Shown here: positions 16,951 through 28,481 of the stretch, in pieces | How positions within the stretch are numbered: position 1 is the first letter of the stretch | How the letters are laid out: each line of letters starts with the position of its first letter | Assembly (NCBI RefSeq): GCF_000284375.1 | Contig: NC_017249.1 | Span: forward strand, 186,001 to 250,000 | Reading direction: 5' to 3' | Origin: Bradyrhizobium japonicum USDA 6 | Lineage (GTDB): Bacteria; Pseudomonadota; Alphaproteobacteria; Rhizobiales; Xanthobacteraceae | Length of the DNA stretch: 64,000 nucleotides | Notes under the pieces: model-generated | Seen by the model: only the letters and a program-made list of their open reading frames with translations | Database searches by the model: none | What the model was told of the DNA's origin: nothing | Program-made: the position numbers and the translations under genes

Positions 16951-18465
16951 TCACATCTTCTTCCAGTCGCCGATCTGCTCGAAGGCATGGGCGGCGCGAT
17001 AGATGGTGGATTCCTCGAACATGCGGCCGACCAGCATCAGGCCGACCGGCAGGCCGTCGACCATGCCGCAGGGCAGCGATATCGCTGGATGATGGGTGAT
17101 GTCGAACGGCGCGGTGTTGGCGATCATCTCGAGCGCGCGGGCAACGTAATCTTCGCGGCTGGCGGTGGGCTCCGGCAGCTTCGTCGCCTTCATTGGCGTC
17201 GTCGGCAGCAGCAGCAGGTCGTATTCGCCGAACGCCTTGTCATAGGCCGCGGTCAGGCGACGCGAGATGTTGAGTGCCTTGCCGTAATAGCGGGGACCGA
17301 AGCTGTTGTTGATGTAGGTCCCGAGCAGCAGGAACAGTTTTGTCGTCTCCGACAGCGAATCCGCCTGCCGGCGCCAGCCGCGATGGAAGTCCATCAGCGA
17401 GGTCGAGTAGAGGTCGGAACGGCTCAGGCCATAGCCATCGCCATACATCATGGTCTGGGTCATGCCCTCGGTGCCGATCGGCGTCCAGATCGCGGGACCG
17501 ACCATGTGCATGGGGATCGAGACGGTCTCGACGGTGGCGCCGAGATCCTTGAAGCGCTTGGCCGCCTCGCGGACGCTTTCATTCACCGCGGCTTCCGCGG
17601 TCGGCTGCTCAAAACCTTCCTTGAGGATACCGATCTTCATGCCCTTGACGCCCTGGCCGAGCGCCTTGGTGTACTCCTCGACCTTCGGCGCCTTGATGCG
17701 GGGATCGTAGCCGTCGTCGCCGGCGAGCACTTCGAGCAGCAGCGCATTGTCGGCGACGGTCGCCGTCATCGGACCGGTGTGATCGACGAAGATCTCGATC
17801 GGCATGATGCCGGTGTAGGGGACGAGGCCCCAGGTCGGCTTCATGCCGTAGGTGCCGCAGAACGAAGACGGCATGCGGATCGAGCCGCCCTGGTCGCCGC
17901 CGATCGCCATGTCGACCTCGCCGAGCGCGACGACGACGCCGGAGCCGGAGGACGAGCCGCCGGCCGAATAGCCCATCTTGTGCGGATTGTGCACGGCACC
18001 GACCGCACCGGTGTGGCTGCCGCCGGACATGCAGAAGGATTCGCAATGCACCTTGCCGGCGATCTCGGCGCCGGCATCGAGCATGCGCGTGACGATGGTG
18101 GCGTCGAAATCGGGGACGTAGCCTTCGAGCGTCGCCGAGCCGTTCATCATGGGCACGCCGGCGAGCATGATGTTGTCCTTCAGCGCGACGGTCTTGCCCT
18201 TGAGCTTGCCGCTCGCCGCACCCTTCACGGTCGACTTGCGGTACCAGGCGTTGCGCGGGTTCTCTTCGGGCGAGGGCCGGTAGCCCGGGGTGCGGGGATA
18301 TTTGACCTCCGGCAGCTCGTCCGGCATCGCGCCAACGAGATTGTAGGCGTCGATCGAGCCCTGCATCAGGCCGCGGAACGAGGCGACATCGGCATCGGTC
18401 AGCGAAAGGCCGCACTGCTTGGCGACGTCAAGAAGTTGGGCAGGCGTGGGAAGGACAACTGTCAC
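16951..18465 (-). CDS. Amidase (amidase-signature family)
   Basis: Hydrolyses an amide to acid plus ammonia. It is 504 aa, the usual size of nitrile-pathway amidases. The Ser-cisSer-Lys triad is visible: K96 (VALKDN), cis-Ser around S171 in the GGSSSGSG loop, and nucleophile S195 (DQGGSIRMPSSFCG). The long N-terminal helix region (1-80) resembles nitrile-hydratase-associated amidases such as those of Rhodococcus, but no nitrile hydratase gene is in the window. It lies between the AmiC-like gene and the importer genes on the same strand, suggesting uptake and hydrolysis of one amide. Its upstream gap holds an inverted repeat at 18569-18588. Confidence 0.92.
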   Translation of the reverse strand: MTVVLPTPAQLLDVAKQCGLSLTDADVASFRGLMQGSIDAYNLVGAMPDELPEVKYPRTPGYRPSPEENPRNAWYRKSTVKGAASGKLKGKTVALKDNIMLAGVPMMNGSATLEGYVPDFDATIVTRMLDAGAEIAGKVHCESFCMSGGSHTGAVGAVHNPHKMGYSAGGSSSGSGVVVALGEVDMAIGGDQGGSIRMPSSFCGTYGMKPTWGLVPYTGIMPIEIFVDHTGPMTATVADNALLLEVLAGDDGYDPRIKAPKVEEYTKALGQGVKGMKIGILKEGFEQPTAEAAVNESVREAAKRFKDLGATVETVSIPMHMVGPAIWTPIGTEGMTQTMMYGDGYGLSRSDLYSTSLMDFHRGWRRQADSLSETTKLFLLLGTYINNSFGPRYYGKALNISRRLTAAYDKAFGEYDLLLLPTTPMKATKLPEPTASREDYVARALEMIANTAPFDITHHPAISLPCGMVDGLPVGLMLVGRMFEESTIYRAAHAFEQIGDWKKM

Positions 18466-18568
18466 GGCGCTCTCCTGAAGTTTCTTGGTACGGTCCCTGC
18501 GCGCGGCCGCGATTGGCGCGACGCGCGCAGCGGCCCTGCTGAAACATTCAAAGCGGAAATATTTTCCT

Positions 18569-18588
18569 TTTCAAGTATTATTTTGAAA
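18569..18588. promoter_or_regulatory. Inverted repeat upstream of the amidase gene
   Basis: TTTCAA (18569-18574) and TTGAAA (18583-18588) face each other across 8 nt in an AT-rich island of otherwise GC-rich sequence. The half-site TTCAA/TTGAA recurs as the TTGAATATTCAA palindrome at 19896-19907 before the MarR gene, so both could be bound by the same regulator. Confidence 0.4.
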
Positions 18589-18616
18589 TGCGGCCGTCCG
18601 GATTGCCGCAGCAGGC

Positions 18617-19759
18617 TCAGACCGGCTTGATCAGCTTGAAGTCGAGGCCGTCGGCCTCCGCGAGATACATCTGCATGCGGGCGTGGCCGTTGCGAACGAC
18701 GACCGGGCCGCGCGCGCCGCCGTAAACGATGTTGCGGCCCGCCGCGAGCATGGGCGCCATCGACAGCGAACCTGCCTTTTTCGCCACGGCTTCGAGGAAA
18801 CGCAGGCCTTCATAGCTGGACTGGCCAAGCGAGCCGATCGGCGGGGCATTCGGCCCGAACATCGCGCGATAGCGGATCTGGAAGTCGTCATTGGCCCGCG
18901 AGCCGATACCGGAGAAATAGCCGGATGCGCAGAACATGTTCTCGCTGTTGTCAGCGCCGATGCCGAGCAGCACCGTCTCGTCCATGGCCCCCGCCAGCCG
19001 CAGCGTCGTGGCGCCGAGGCCGCATTCGCCGAAGGCACGATTGAAGGTGACGCTGTCGGTGCCGATCAGCGAGATCAGCACGACGTCGGGCCTGGCGGCG
19101 CGGATGCGCGCCAGATGCGGCTCGTGATTGTCCTCGCCGAGGGGGACGAACTCCTCGCCGACGACGTGGCCGCCGGTTTCCCTGATGTAATTCTTCACGG
19201 CGCGGTGCGACTGCCAGGGCCAGACGTAATCGCTGCCGATCAGGTACCAGCGCGATGCCTTCTTGACGTCGGCAAGCCAGTGGATCGACGGCCGGCTCTG
19301 CCAGCGCGGCGTCTCGCCGATCGCCATCACGCCGGGCGTGCGCTCGCCGCCTTCGTAGACCGGCGTATAGATGTAGGGGATGCGGTGACGCGTGGTGACG
19401 TCGCGCAAGCCGACGCGGACCGCGCTGGTGTGCAGCCCGACGATGAGATCGACCTCGTCGAACGCGATCGCCTGCTCGGCGCGATTCAGCACCTCGTCGA
19501 GCGGCCCGCCGGCGTCGTAGATCGACAGCTCGATCTCGCGGCCGAGGATGCCGCCGCGTTTGTTGATCTCGGCGACGGCGAGCTGCGCGCTGTTGGTGGC
19601 GCACGGGCCCCACACACCCGGCGATCCCGTGCAGCAGATGAAGCCGCCGATGCGCAGCTTGTTCGCGCCACGCCGCCTGAGGAAGGCATGATCGCCCGGC
19701 GACAGCGAGCTATCGGCTCCCGACGACGACAGATTCCTCAGCAGCAAGGACGGCGGCAT
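18617..19759 (-). CDS. AmiC-like ligand-binding protein lacking a signal peptide
   Basis: Type I periplasmic-binding-protein fold, 380 aa, resembling AmiC, the cytosolic amide sensor of Pseudomonas. Seen: GGILGREIELSIYDAGG, YIYTPVYEGGERTPG, WYLIGSDYVWPWQSHRAVK and VGEEFVPLGEDN. Neither the start at 19759 nor the upstream extension to 19876 shows a hydrophobic export signal, so the protein should be cytoplasmic. It heads the strand leading to the amidase and importer and is divergent from the MarR gene. No AmiR-type antiterminator gene is nearby. A sensory role is inference; alternatively it is a binding protein with a mis-called start. Confidence 0.8.
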   Translation of the reverse strand: MPPSLLLRNLSSSGADSSLSPGDHAFLRRRGANKLRIGGFICCTGSPGVWGPCATNSAQLAVAEINKRGGILGREIELSIYDAGGPLDEVLNRAEQAIAFDEVDLIVGLHTSAVRVGLRDVTTRHRIPYIYTPVYEGGERTPGVMAIGETPRWQSRPSIHWLADVKKASRWYLIGSDYVWPWQSHRAVKNYIRETGGHVVGEEFVPLGEDNHEPHLARIRAARPDVVLISLIGTDSVTFNRAFGECGLGATTLRLAGAMDETVLLGIGADNSENMFCASGYFSGIGSRANDDFQIRYRAMFGPNAPPIGSLGQSSYEGLRFLEAVAKKAGSLSMAPMLAAGRNIVYGGARGPVVVRNGHARMQMYLAEADGLDFKLIKPV

Positions 19760-19895
19760 CGCCGGACTGCCGTGAGCCGGGAAGTTTACCGTCGCGTGCA
19801 CGCCAACTCCTGTCTGGCACCAGACCTGAAAGCACAATGAGCAGGCGGCCGCGGCATCCGCCCTTTTGTTAGGCAAACATCCTATTTTGAAAATA

Positions 19896-19907
19896 TTGAA
19901 TATTCAA
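19896..19907. promoter_or_regulatory. Palindrome TTGAATATTCAA in the AmiC-like/MarR divergent gap
   Basis: A 12-bp perfect palindrome in an AT-rich stretch, 74 bp upstream of the marR-type start. It is typical in size and symmetry for a MarR dimer site, and its half-sites match the inverted repeat before the amidase. Confidence 0.45.
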
Positions 19908-19980
19908 CAATTGAAGTGCATATAGATGCAGCATTGATTGCAAGACATTCACTCATTTGGGTCAAGACGAAGTCTTAGCC

Positions 19981-20415
19981 GTGGCAAAACCGAACTCCCC
20001 GATCACCGAACACCTCGCCTACCTGCTCGCGCAAGCCAACCGGGAGATCAACCGGCAGCTGGAACTGCGGCTGAGCAAGGAAGGCGTTCCCGTCGAGCAG
20101 TGGCGCATCCTTAAGGTGCTGTCGGACGGCGATGGCCACTCGATGGGCGAACTCGCGGACGCGGTGCTGCTCAATCATCCGACACTGACCAAGATGATCG
20201 ACCGCATGGTCTCCGACACGCTGGTCTATCGCGTGCAGGACCCGAACGACCGCCGCAAGGTTCTGATGTTCATCTCCGACCGCGGCAAGGTGCTGTGCAA
20301 GAAGCTGAACTCGCTCGCGGTCGACCAGGAGGAGCACATCCTGGAGAGCTATGGCGACAAGTCGACGAGCGAATTGAAGCGGCTGCTGGAGAGCTTGATC
20401 GACAGCTCGAATTGA
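19981..20415 (+). CDS. MarR family transcriptional regulator
   Basis: Winged-helix regulator, 144 aa. It has the MarR layout: N-terminal dimerisation helix, recognition helix in MGELADAVLLNHPTLTKMID, and the wing PNDRRKVLMFISDRGK. The GTG at 19981 is taken as start; the frame is also open from a TTG at 19957. It is divergent from the AmiC-like/amidase/importer genes and is the likely local repressor or activator. Its ligand is not known from sequence. Confidence 0.9.
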   Translation: MAKPNSPITEHLAYLLAQANREINRQLELRLSKEGVPVEQWRILKVLSDGDGHSMGELADAVLLNHPTLTKMIDRMVSDTLVYRVQDPNDRRKVLMFISDRGKVLCKKLNSLAVDQEEHILESYGDKSTSELKRLLESLIDSSN

Positions 20416-20488
20416 GCGTTGGCCTGGCGCGCTCTCGCAACACTTCATCTCGTGAGGGCGTGGCGCAAATCACCACACACACTCAGCC

Positions 20489-20590
20489 GTCATCGCCCGC
20501 GAAAGCGCGCGATCCATTATTCCAGAGACGTCAGTGATTCAACCGAGAGGCGCGGCGTACTGGGTCGCCCGGTCGAGCCGGGCGAGCGTG
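20489..20590. repeat. REP-like palindromic intergenic repeat (family B, copy 2)
   Basis: Related to 4393-4512: starts GTCATCGCCCGCGAAAGCG, then GATCCATTATTCCAGA, and ends GCGGCGTACTGGGTCGCCC with GTCGAGCCGGGCGA. It lies in the convergent gap between marR and secA, where it may serve both genes as a 3' structure. Confidence 0.7.
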
Positions 20591-20637
20591 AGGCACGAAC
20601 ATCGCGTCTCACGCGCGCATGACAGCGGAGCTGGCGG

Positions 20638-23478
<2,841 letters not shown>

Positions 23479-23831
23479 GCCTAGTTCCTGTGTTCGCGAT
23501 TCAACCGCGTTGCAGCCAAGAAGTTGTCACCCCCCTGCCTATCAACTCACCGTGACGCCTGATGGCGGCAGAGCCCGGACTGCGGGGGTCATCCGCCATA
23601 TGGGTGGGAATTGGGCAAGTCTGGGTTCAACGGCCAAAAACGCAGCAAAATAAACGCCATCGCCATGGTCGCGACCGGGCAGAGATATGGCCCGGTCAGG
23701 GCCTTGTCAACGGCGGGCGCATTGCGGCTAATTCATCATTTTGACAGACTTTTCGCGTTGCCAAGGCCCCCTGAATTAGGCGAGTGTCCGCCCGCTTCGA
23801 GCAGCCCCCTGCTTCAACAAAAGGATTTTCC
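23479..23831. other. secA / foldase divergent intergenic region
   Basis: A 353-bp gap with no supported gene. It must hold both promoters. A possible -35/-10 pair for the rightward gene is TTGTCA (23704-23709) followed at normal spacing by GCTAAT, but alphaproteobacterial promoters are poorly predictable and this is weak. AAGGATTTTCC just before 23832 contains the foldase RBS. Confidence 0.3.
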
Positions 23832-24752
23832 ATGACCACCTCGTTCCCGGTAACCAAAACCGGCCTGCGCTTCGGCCTCGCCACCGCCCTCGTGGGCTGC
23901 CTTGCGCTGGCGCTGATCGCGGGTCCCGGCCGGGCTGCCGACGATCCGGTGCTGGCGAAGGTCAATGGCGCGGAAATCAAGAAGAGCGACGTCGCCATGG
24001 CCGAGGAGGAACTCGGACCGAGCCTCGCCCAGATGGACCCGGCGACCAAGGACGAGAACGTGCTGTCCTTCCTGATCGACATGAAAATCGTCAGCAAGGC
24101 TGCCGAGGACAAGAAGGTTGCCGACAGCGAGGAGTTCAAGAAGCGCCTGGCGTTCGCCAGGAACCGCCTGCTGATGGACAGCCTGCTCGCCAACGAGGGC
24201 AAGGCCGCCACCACCCCCGACGCCATGAAGAAGGTCTATGAGGAGGCCTCCAAGCAGATCACCGGCGAACAGGAGGTGCGCGCCCGCCACATCCTGGTCG
24301 AGACCGAGGACGAGGCCAAGGCGGTGAAGGCCGAGCTCGACAAGGGCGCCGATTTCGCCGAGCTCGCCAAGAAGAAGTCCAAGGATCCGGGCTCCGCCGA
24401 TGGCGGCGACCTCGGCTTCTTCACCAAGGAGCAGATGGTGCCGGAATTCTCGGCCGTGGCCTTTACGCTGGAGCCGGGCAAGATCTCCGATCCCGTGAAG
24501 TCGCAGTTCGGCTGGCACATCATCAAGGTCGAGGAAAAGCGCAACCGCAAGGCGCCGGACTTCGAGCAGGTCAAGGCCCAGATCGAGAACTACGTCACCC
24601 GCAAGGCCCAGGCCGACTTTGTCGCCAAGCTCCGCACTGAAGCCAAGGTCGAGCGGCTGGACCAGCCGGCGGCGGATGCCAAGCCGGATGCTAAGCCGGC
24701 CGACCCTGCCAAGCCGGCCGACAGCAAGATGGCGCCCCCCGCGAAGAAGTAA
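23832..24752 (+). CDS. Exported parvulin-type peptidyl-prolyl isomerase (PpiC/PrsA-like)
   Basis: Periplasmic foldase, 306 aa, that isomerises X-Pro bonds of exported proteins. The N-terminal signal is hydrophobic (residues 12-33) with likely cleavage after GRA-ADD. A SurA-N/PrsA-like chaperone region (about 38-150) precedes the parvulin domain (about 150-245) with RARHILVETEDEAK, the DPGSADGGDLGFF block and FGWHIIKVE. The C-terminus is a Lys/Pro/Ala repeat tail (PADAKPDAKPADPAKPAD). The ATG at 23832 fits both the RBS and the signal peptide. Confidence 0.92.
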   Translation: MTTSFPVTKTGLRFGLATALVGCLALALIAGPGRAADDPVLAKVNGAEIKKSDVAMAEEELGPSLAQMDPATKDENVLSFLIDMKIVSKAAEDKKVADSEEFKKRLAFARNRLLMDSLLANEGKAATTPDAMKKVYEEASKQITGEQEVRARHILVETEDEAKAVKAELDKGADFAELAKKKSKDPGSADGGDLGFFTKEQMVPEFSAVAFTLEPGKISDPVKSQFGWHIIKVEEKRNRKAPDFEQVKAQIENYVTRKAQADFVAKLRTEAKVERLDQPAADAKPDAKPADPAKPADSKMAPPAKK

Positions 24753-24797
24753 GAATTCGCTGTCACTTCGCGGACGCCAATAGTATCTAACGTCGCA

Positions 24798-24821
24798 ATG
24801 GCCGGGCAAATGCCCGGCCAT
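24798..24821 (+). terminator. Hairpin between the foldase gene and argJ
   Basis: ATGGCCGGGCA (24798-24808) and TGCCCGGCCAT (24811-24821) pair perfectly over 11 bp with a 2-nt gap. There is no clear U-tract. It is a plausible 3' end or processing hairpin for the foldase mRNA. Confidence 0.5.
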
Positions 24822-24852
24822 CTGCATATCCAGACCTCACCAAGGCGCCCCG

Positions 24853-26094
24853 ATGTCCTCCTCCGTCTCCCCGCTCGCCCCTAAAACTGTCCCCGACATG
24901 CCCGTGATCGCGGGCGTCCGTCTTGCGACGGCCGAAGCCGGCATCCGCTACAAGAACCGTACCGACGTGCTGCTGGCGGTGATGGACAAGGGCACCGCGG
25001 TCGCGGGCGTCTTCACCAGGTCGAAATGCCCCTCCGCGCCGGTGGAATGGTGCCGCGCCAAGCTGAAGGGCGGCAAGGCGCGCGCGCTGGTGGTGAATTC
25101 GGGCAACGCCAATGCCTTCACCGGCAAGACCGGCCGCAGCTCCACCGCGCTGACCGCGAAGATCGCGGCCAAGGCGGTCGGATGCAGCGAGGGTGAGATC
25201 TTCCTGGCCTCGACCGGCGTGATCGGCGAGCCGCTGGACGCGACCAAGTTCGACGGTGTGCTCGGCCGGCTGGCCGAGACTGCCGAGCCCGGCGACTATC
25301 TCGCCGCGGCCAAGGCGATCATGACCACCGACACCTTCCCCAAGGTCGCGACCGCGACCGTCAAGCTCGGCAAGGCCAAGGTCACGATCAACGGCATGGC
25401 CAAGGGCGCCGGCATGATCGCCCCCGACATGGCGACGATGCTGTCCTTCATCTTCACCGACGCGCCGATCGCGCCGGCCGCCCTGCAAGCCCTGCTCAAG
25501 AGCGGCGTCGAGGACACCTTCAACGCGGTGACGATCGACGGCGACACCTCGACCTCGGACACGCTGCTGGCCTTCGCCACCGGCGCCGCCGCCGAGCACG
25601 GCGCGCCGAAGATCAGCCGCGCCAGCGACCCCCGCCTGAAGGCCTTCGTGAAGGCCTTCAACCAGGTGCTCGCCAATCTCTCCGAGCAGGTCGCCCGCGA
25701 CGGCGAGGGCGCGCGCAAGCTGGTCGAGATCACCGTGGAGGGCGCCAAGACCAAGGCCTCGGCGCGCAAGATCGCGATGTCGATCGCCAACTCGCCACTG
25801 GTCAAGACCGCAATCGCCGGCGAGGACGCCAATTGGGGCCGCGTGGTGATGGCGGTCGGCAAGGCCGGCGAGCCGGCCGATCGCGACAAGCTCTCGATCT
25901 CCTTCAATGGCATCCGCGTCGCCAAGAGCGGCGCGCGCGATCCGTCCTATGACGAGGCGCAGGTGTCGGAAGCGATGAAGGCCCCGGAAATCGCCATCAA
26001 GGTCTCGCTCGGCCTCGGCAAGGGTCGCGACCGCGTGCTGACCTGCGACCTGACGAAGGAGTATGTCGCGATCAACGGGGATTACAGGTCCTAA
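24853..26094 (+). CDS. argJ: Bifunctional ornithine acetyltransferase/N-acetylglutamate synthase
   Basis: Recycles the acetyl group in arginine synthesis, moving it from N-acetylornithine to glutamate; some members also use acetyl-CoA. It is 413 aa. The self-cleavage site that generates the alpha and beta chains is in [10 protein letters not shown], with T195 as nucleophile. Other conserved blocks: [10 protein letters not shown], the STGVIGEPL block, DGDTSTSDT and [11 protein letters not shown]. Full length and complete. It lies 11 bp before mutT, so the two may be cotranscribed. Confidence 0.97.
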   Translation: MSSSVSPLAPKTVPDMPVIAGVRLATAEAGIRYKNRTDVLLAVMDKGTAVAGVFTRSKCPSAPVEWCRAKLKGGKARALVVNSGNANAFTGKTGRSSTALTAKIAAKAVGCSEGEIFLASTGVIGEPLDATKFDGVLGRLAETAEPGDYLAAAKAIMTTDTFPKVATATVKLGKAKVTINGMAKGAGMIAPDMATMLSFIFTDAPIAPAALQALLKSGVEDTFNAVTIDGDTSTSDTLLAFATGAAAEHGAPKISRASDPRLKAFVKAFNQVLANLSEQVARDGEGARKLVEITVEGAKTKASARKIAMSIANSPLVKTAIAGEDANWGRVVMAVGKAGEPADRDKLSISFNGIRVAKSGARDPSYDEAQVSEAMKAPEIAIKVSLGLGKGRDRVLTCDLTKEYVAINGDYRS

Positions 26095-26105
26095 ACCGAA
26101 CGCCG

Positions 26106-26516
26106 ATGGCCGATCTCAAACTGACATTGGTGGTGGCCTGCGCGCTCGTCGACGCCGACAAGCGCGTCCTGATCGCGCAGCGCCCGGAAGGCAAGACGCT
26201 TGCGGGCCTCTGGGAATTCCCCGGCGGCAAGCTTGAGCCGGGCGAGCGGCCGGAGCAGAGCCTGATCCGCGAACTGCATGAAGAGCTCGGCATCACCGTC
26301 GCTGAACCCTGCCTGGCGCCGTTGACCTTTGCGAGCTACGGCTACGAGACGTTTCACCTGCTGATGCCGCTCTACATCTGCCGGCGCTGGGAGGGGCTGG
26401 TCACCCCGCGCGAAGGCCAGACCCTGGCCTGGGTCCGCGCCAACAAGCTGCGCGACTACCCGATGCCGCCCGCGGACGTCCCGCTGATCCCGCATCTGAT
26501 CGACTTGCTGATGTGA
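26106..26516 (+). CDS. mutT: MutT-like Nudix hydrolase (8-oxo-dGTP diphosphatase)
   Basis: Sanitises the nucleotide pool by hydrolysing 8-oxo-dGTP. It is 136 aa. The Nudix box is complete: GGKLEPGE near residues 38-45, followed by RELHEELGI. MutT-like features follow, including FASYGYETFHLLMPLYICRR and the C-terminal FAWVRANKL-type segment (LAWVRANKLRDYPMPPAD). argJ-mutT adjacency is common in Rhizobiales. Confidence 0.93.
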   Translation: MADLKLTLVVACALVDADKRVLIAQRPEGKTLAGLWEFPGGKLEPGERPEQSLIRELHEELGITVAEPCLAPLTFASYGYETFHLLMPLYICRRWEGLVTPREGQTLAWVRANKLRDYPMPPADVPLIPHLIDLLM

Positions 26517-26522
26517 GCTGAG

Positions 26523-26648
26523 TCGTGCCCCGGACGCAGCGCAGCGCTTCTTCAGCGGTGCGCTGCAGAGCCGGGGCCCATGCTTGGCGCAAACTGCGTC
26601 CCGGCTCTGCGCAGCAGCGTAAGGACGCTGCAGCGCGTCTGGGACACG
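26523..26648. repeat. Palindromic intergenic repeat (family A, copy 2, doubled)
   Basis: Two units back to back in the mutT/methyltransferase gap. The first has CGTGCCCCGGACGCAGCGC...GAGCCGGGGCCC; the second has GTCCCGGCTCTGCGCAGCAGC...GCAGCGCGTCTGGGACACG. It matches 8918-8980 closely. Confidence 0.75.
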
Positions 26649-27485
26649 TCAGTCTTTCCCCGCCTTCCTTACCGCCTCCGCCAGACTCGCTTTCGCCGAC
26701 CCCGGCTTGAGCGGCTGCTGCTGGCTCGCATGCGGGGCCCAGCCGGAGAGCCAGATGATGTCGAAGGTCGCGCGGATGCGGCCGTCGGCATCCGCAAAGC
26801 GTTCGGCGTAGATTTCGGCCATGCGCAGCAGCGTCGCGCGGGGCGTCGGAGTGCGCCGCCGCTCGATCAGCACATTGGCCGCGCCCATGCGGCGGAGATC
26901 TTGCATCAGCGCAAACGCATTGGCGTAGCGCACCACGACACGGTCGACATCGGTGACTGGAAGCGCAAAGCCCGCCCGCTGCAACAGCGCGCCGATGTCG
27001 CGCAAATCCGCGAACGGGGCCACGCGCGGCGACACGCCGCCCTCGCATTCGGCCTCCGCCGCGGCAAAGGCCTGCCGCAACTCGATCAGGCTGTCGCCGC
27101 CGATCATCGCTGCGAGCAGCAATCCGTCCGGCTTCAACGCACGCCGCACCTGAGCAAGCACCCCCGGCAGGTCGTTGACGAATTGCAGCGCCAGCGCGGA
27201 GACAACGAGATCGAGGCTTTCGGGCGCGAAGGGCAGTTTTTCCGCGCCCGCTTCGTCGAGCGCGATCCGCTGAAGTGATGGCGGCCCCGTGAGCCCCTCA
27301 CCAGGCGTCCAGAGATCGGCCGCGGCGTGAAACTCCCGCATCACGGCGGCCAGCCGATCGGTCATGTCCTCTGCAACCCGATCGAGCAGGAATGTCACCT
27401 CGCCCTGCGCATGTGCGCGCCGCTGCCGTACATGCAGCAATGCGCGATCGAACAGAGCGGGCGGGGTTTGCGGGGTCTGGGCCAT
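26649..27485 (-). CDS. SAM-dependent methyltransferase, BioC/NDUFAF5-like
   Basis: Class I methyltransferase-like protein, 278 aa. It begins with PPALFDRALLHVRQRRAHAQ, typical of the alphaproteobacterial relatives of mitochondrial NDUFAF5. LDLVVSALALQFVNDLPGVL matches the post-core region of this family. The glycine-rich SAM motif I is poor, the segment around 50-70 being irregular (FHAAADLWTPGEG). The ATG at 27485 is chosen as the point where family similarity begins. It is divergent from comF. The substrate is unknown. Confidence 0.85.
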   Translation of the reverse strand: MAQTPQTPPALFDRALLHVRQRRAHAQGEVTFLLDRVAEDMTDRLAAVMREFHAAADLWTPGEGLTGPPSLQRIALDEAGAEKLPFAPESLDLVVSALALQFVNDLPGVLAQVRRALKPDGLLLAAMIGGDSLIELRQAFAAAEAECEGGVSPRVAPFADLRDIGALLQRAGFALPVTDVDRVVVRYANAFALMQDLRRMGAANVLIERRRTPTPRATLLRMAEIYAERFADADGRIRATFDIIWLSGWAPHASQQQPLKPGSAKASLAEAVRKAGKD

Positions 27486-27523
27486 GCCGCTGGTTACGCT
27501 GATCGCCGTGGTTCTGGCAACGC

Positions 27524-27592
27524 TCTCGTGTCCCGGACGCGCTGCCGCGCATCGCATCGCCAGGAGCGCTGCGCGGCGTCCGGGGCACGAGA
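27524..27592. repeat. Palindromic intergenic repeat (family A, copy 3)
   Basis: TCTCGTGTCCCGGACGCGCT ... GCGCTGCGCGGCGTCCGGGGCACGAGA arrangement, in the divergent gap before comF. It is inverted relative to the copy after xerD but built from the same elements. Confidence 0.75.
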
Positions 27593-27636
27593 CTGAGTCG
27601 CTTGAGCCCCCGCAAGCAGAACGCTAGCCTCTCCCC

Positions 27637-28446
27637 ATGGAAGCCGACACCGCCCCCACCCGCTCCATCGCCGCGCCGTTGCGTGCCGCATGGACGGCCG
27701 GCCGCCACGTGCTGTCGCGCGCCGCACGGCTCGCGCTCGACATTGCGCTGCCGACGCTGTGCGTGTCCTGCCGCGAGCCGGTCGATGGCGAGGGCGTCTG
27801 CGCGGCCTGCTGGGCGCGGCTGTCGTTCATCGAACGGCCCTATTGCCCGCGCCTCGGCATTCCCTTCGTCTATGATCCCGGCCCCGAGATGCTGTCGATG
27901 GAGGCAATCGCGAGCCCGCCCGCCTACCAGCGTGCACGCGCGGCCGTGCGCTATGACGACGTCGCGCGCACGCTGGTGCATGCGCTGAAATACCAGGACC
28001 GTACCGATCTGGCGCCGGCGATGGGCCGCTGGATGGCGCGCGCGGGCGGCGAGCTACTGGCCGAGGCCGACATGCTGGTGCCCGTTCCCCTGCATTGGCG
28101 CCGGGCGTGGCGCCGCCGCTACAACCAGTCCGGGGCGCTGGCGCGCATCATCGCGCGGCAGAGCGGTGTCAGGGTGCGCGGCGAAGTGCTGCGCCGGGTG
28201 CGCGCGACCGAGCAGCAGATCGGCCTGTCGCGGACCCAGCGCGCCACCAATGTGCAGGGCGCATTCCAGGTATCCCCCGATCGCCAGGCGGAAATCCAGG
28301 GCCGCCGCATCGTCCTGATCGACGATGTCCTGACCTCGGGGGCGACGCTGGACGCCTGTGCGCGGGCCCTGCTCCGTGCCAAGGCGGCCCAGGTGGACGT
28401 GCTGGTGTTCGCCCGGGTTGTCGAGAGCGGCCCCCGTCCCATATAA
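27637..28446 (+). CDS. ComF family phosphoribosyltransferase-like protein
   Basis: ComF/GntX-like protein, 269 aa, linked in other bacteria to DNA uptake or carbon-source use. The N-terminal zinc-ribbon-like Cys pairs are CVSC and CAAC with further Cys in PYCPR. The C-terminal half is a PRTase domain with PVPLHWRRAWRRRYNQS and the PRPP loop VLIDDVLTSGAT. It is the first gene of a rightward run with grxC, a nitrilase and a DUF1178 gene. Confidence 0.9.
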   Translation: MEADTAPTRSIAAPLRAAWTAGRHVLSRAARLALDIALPTLCVSCREPVDGEGVCAACWARLSFIERPYCPRLGIPFVYDPGPEMLSMEAIASPPAYQRARAAVRYDDVARTLVHALKYQDRTDLAPAMGRWMARAGGELLAEADMLVPVPLHWRRAWRRRYNQSGALARIIARQSGVRVRGEVLRRVRATEQQIGLSRTQRATNVQGAFQVSPDRQAEIQGRRIVLIDDVLTSGATLDACARALLRAKAAQVDVLVFARVVESGPRPI

Positions 28447-28481
28447 TTCAATGACTTCATGACATGAGAGCGCCACACGAC

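Noticed and set aside
16456..18630. Very long + strand open frame (724 codons) over the amidase and LivH-like genes
   Set aside because: Antisense shadow produced by GC-rich codon use; the protein is His/Arg/Asp-rich without family features, while the - strand encodes complete known proteins.
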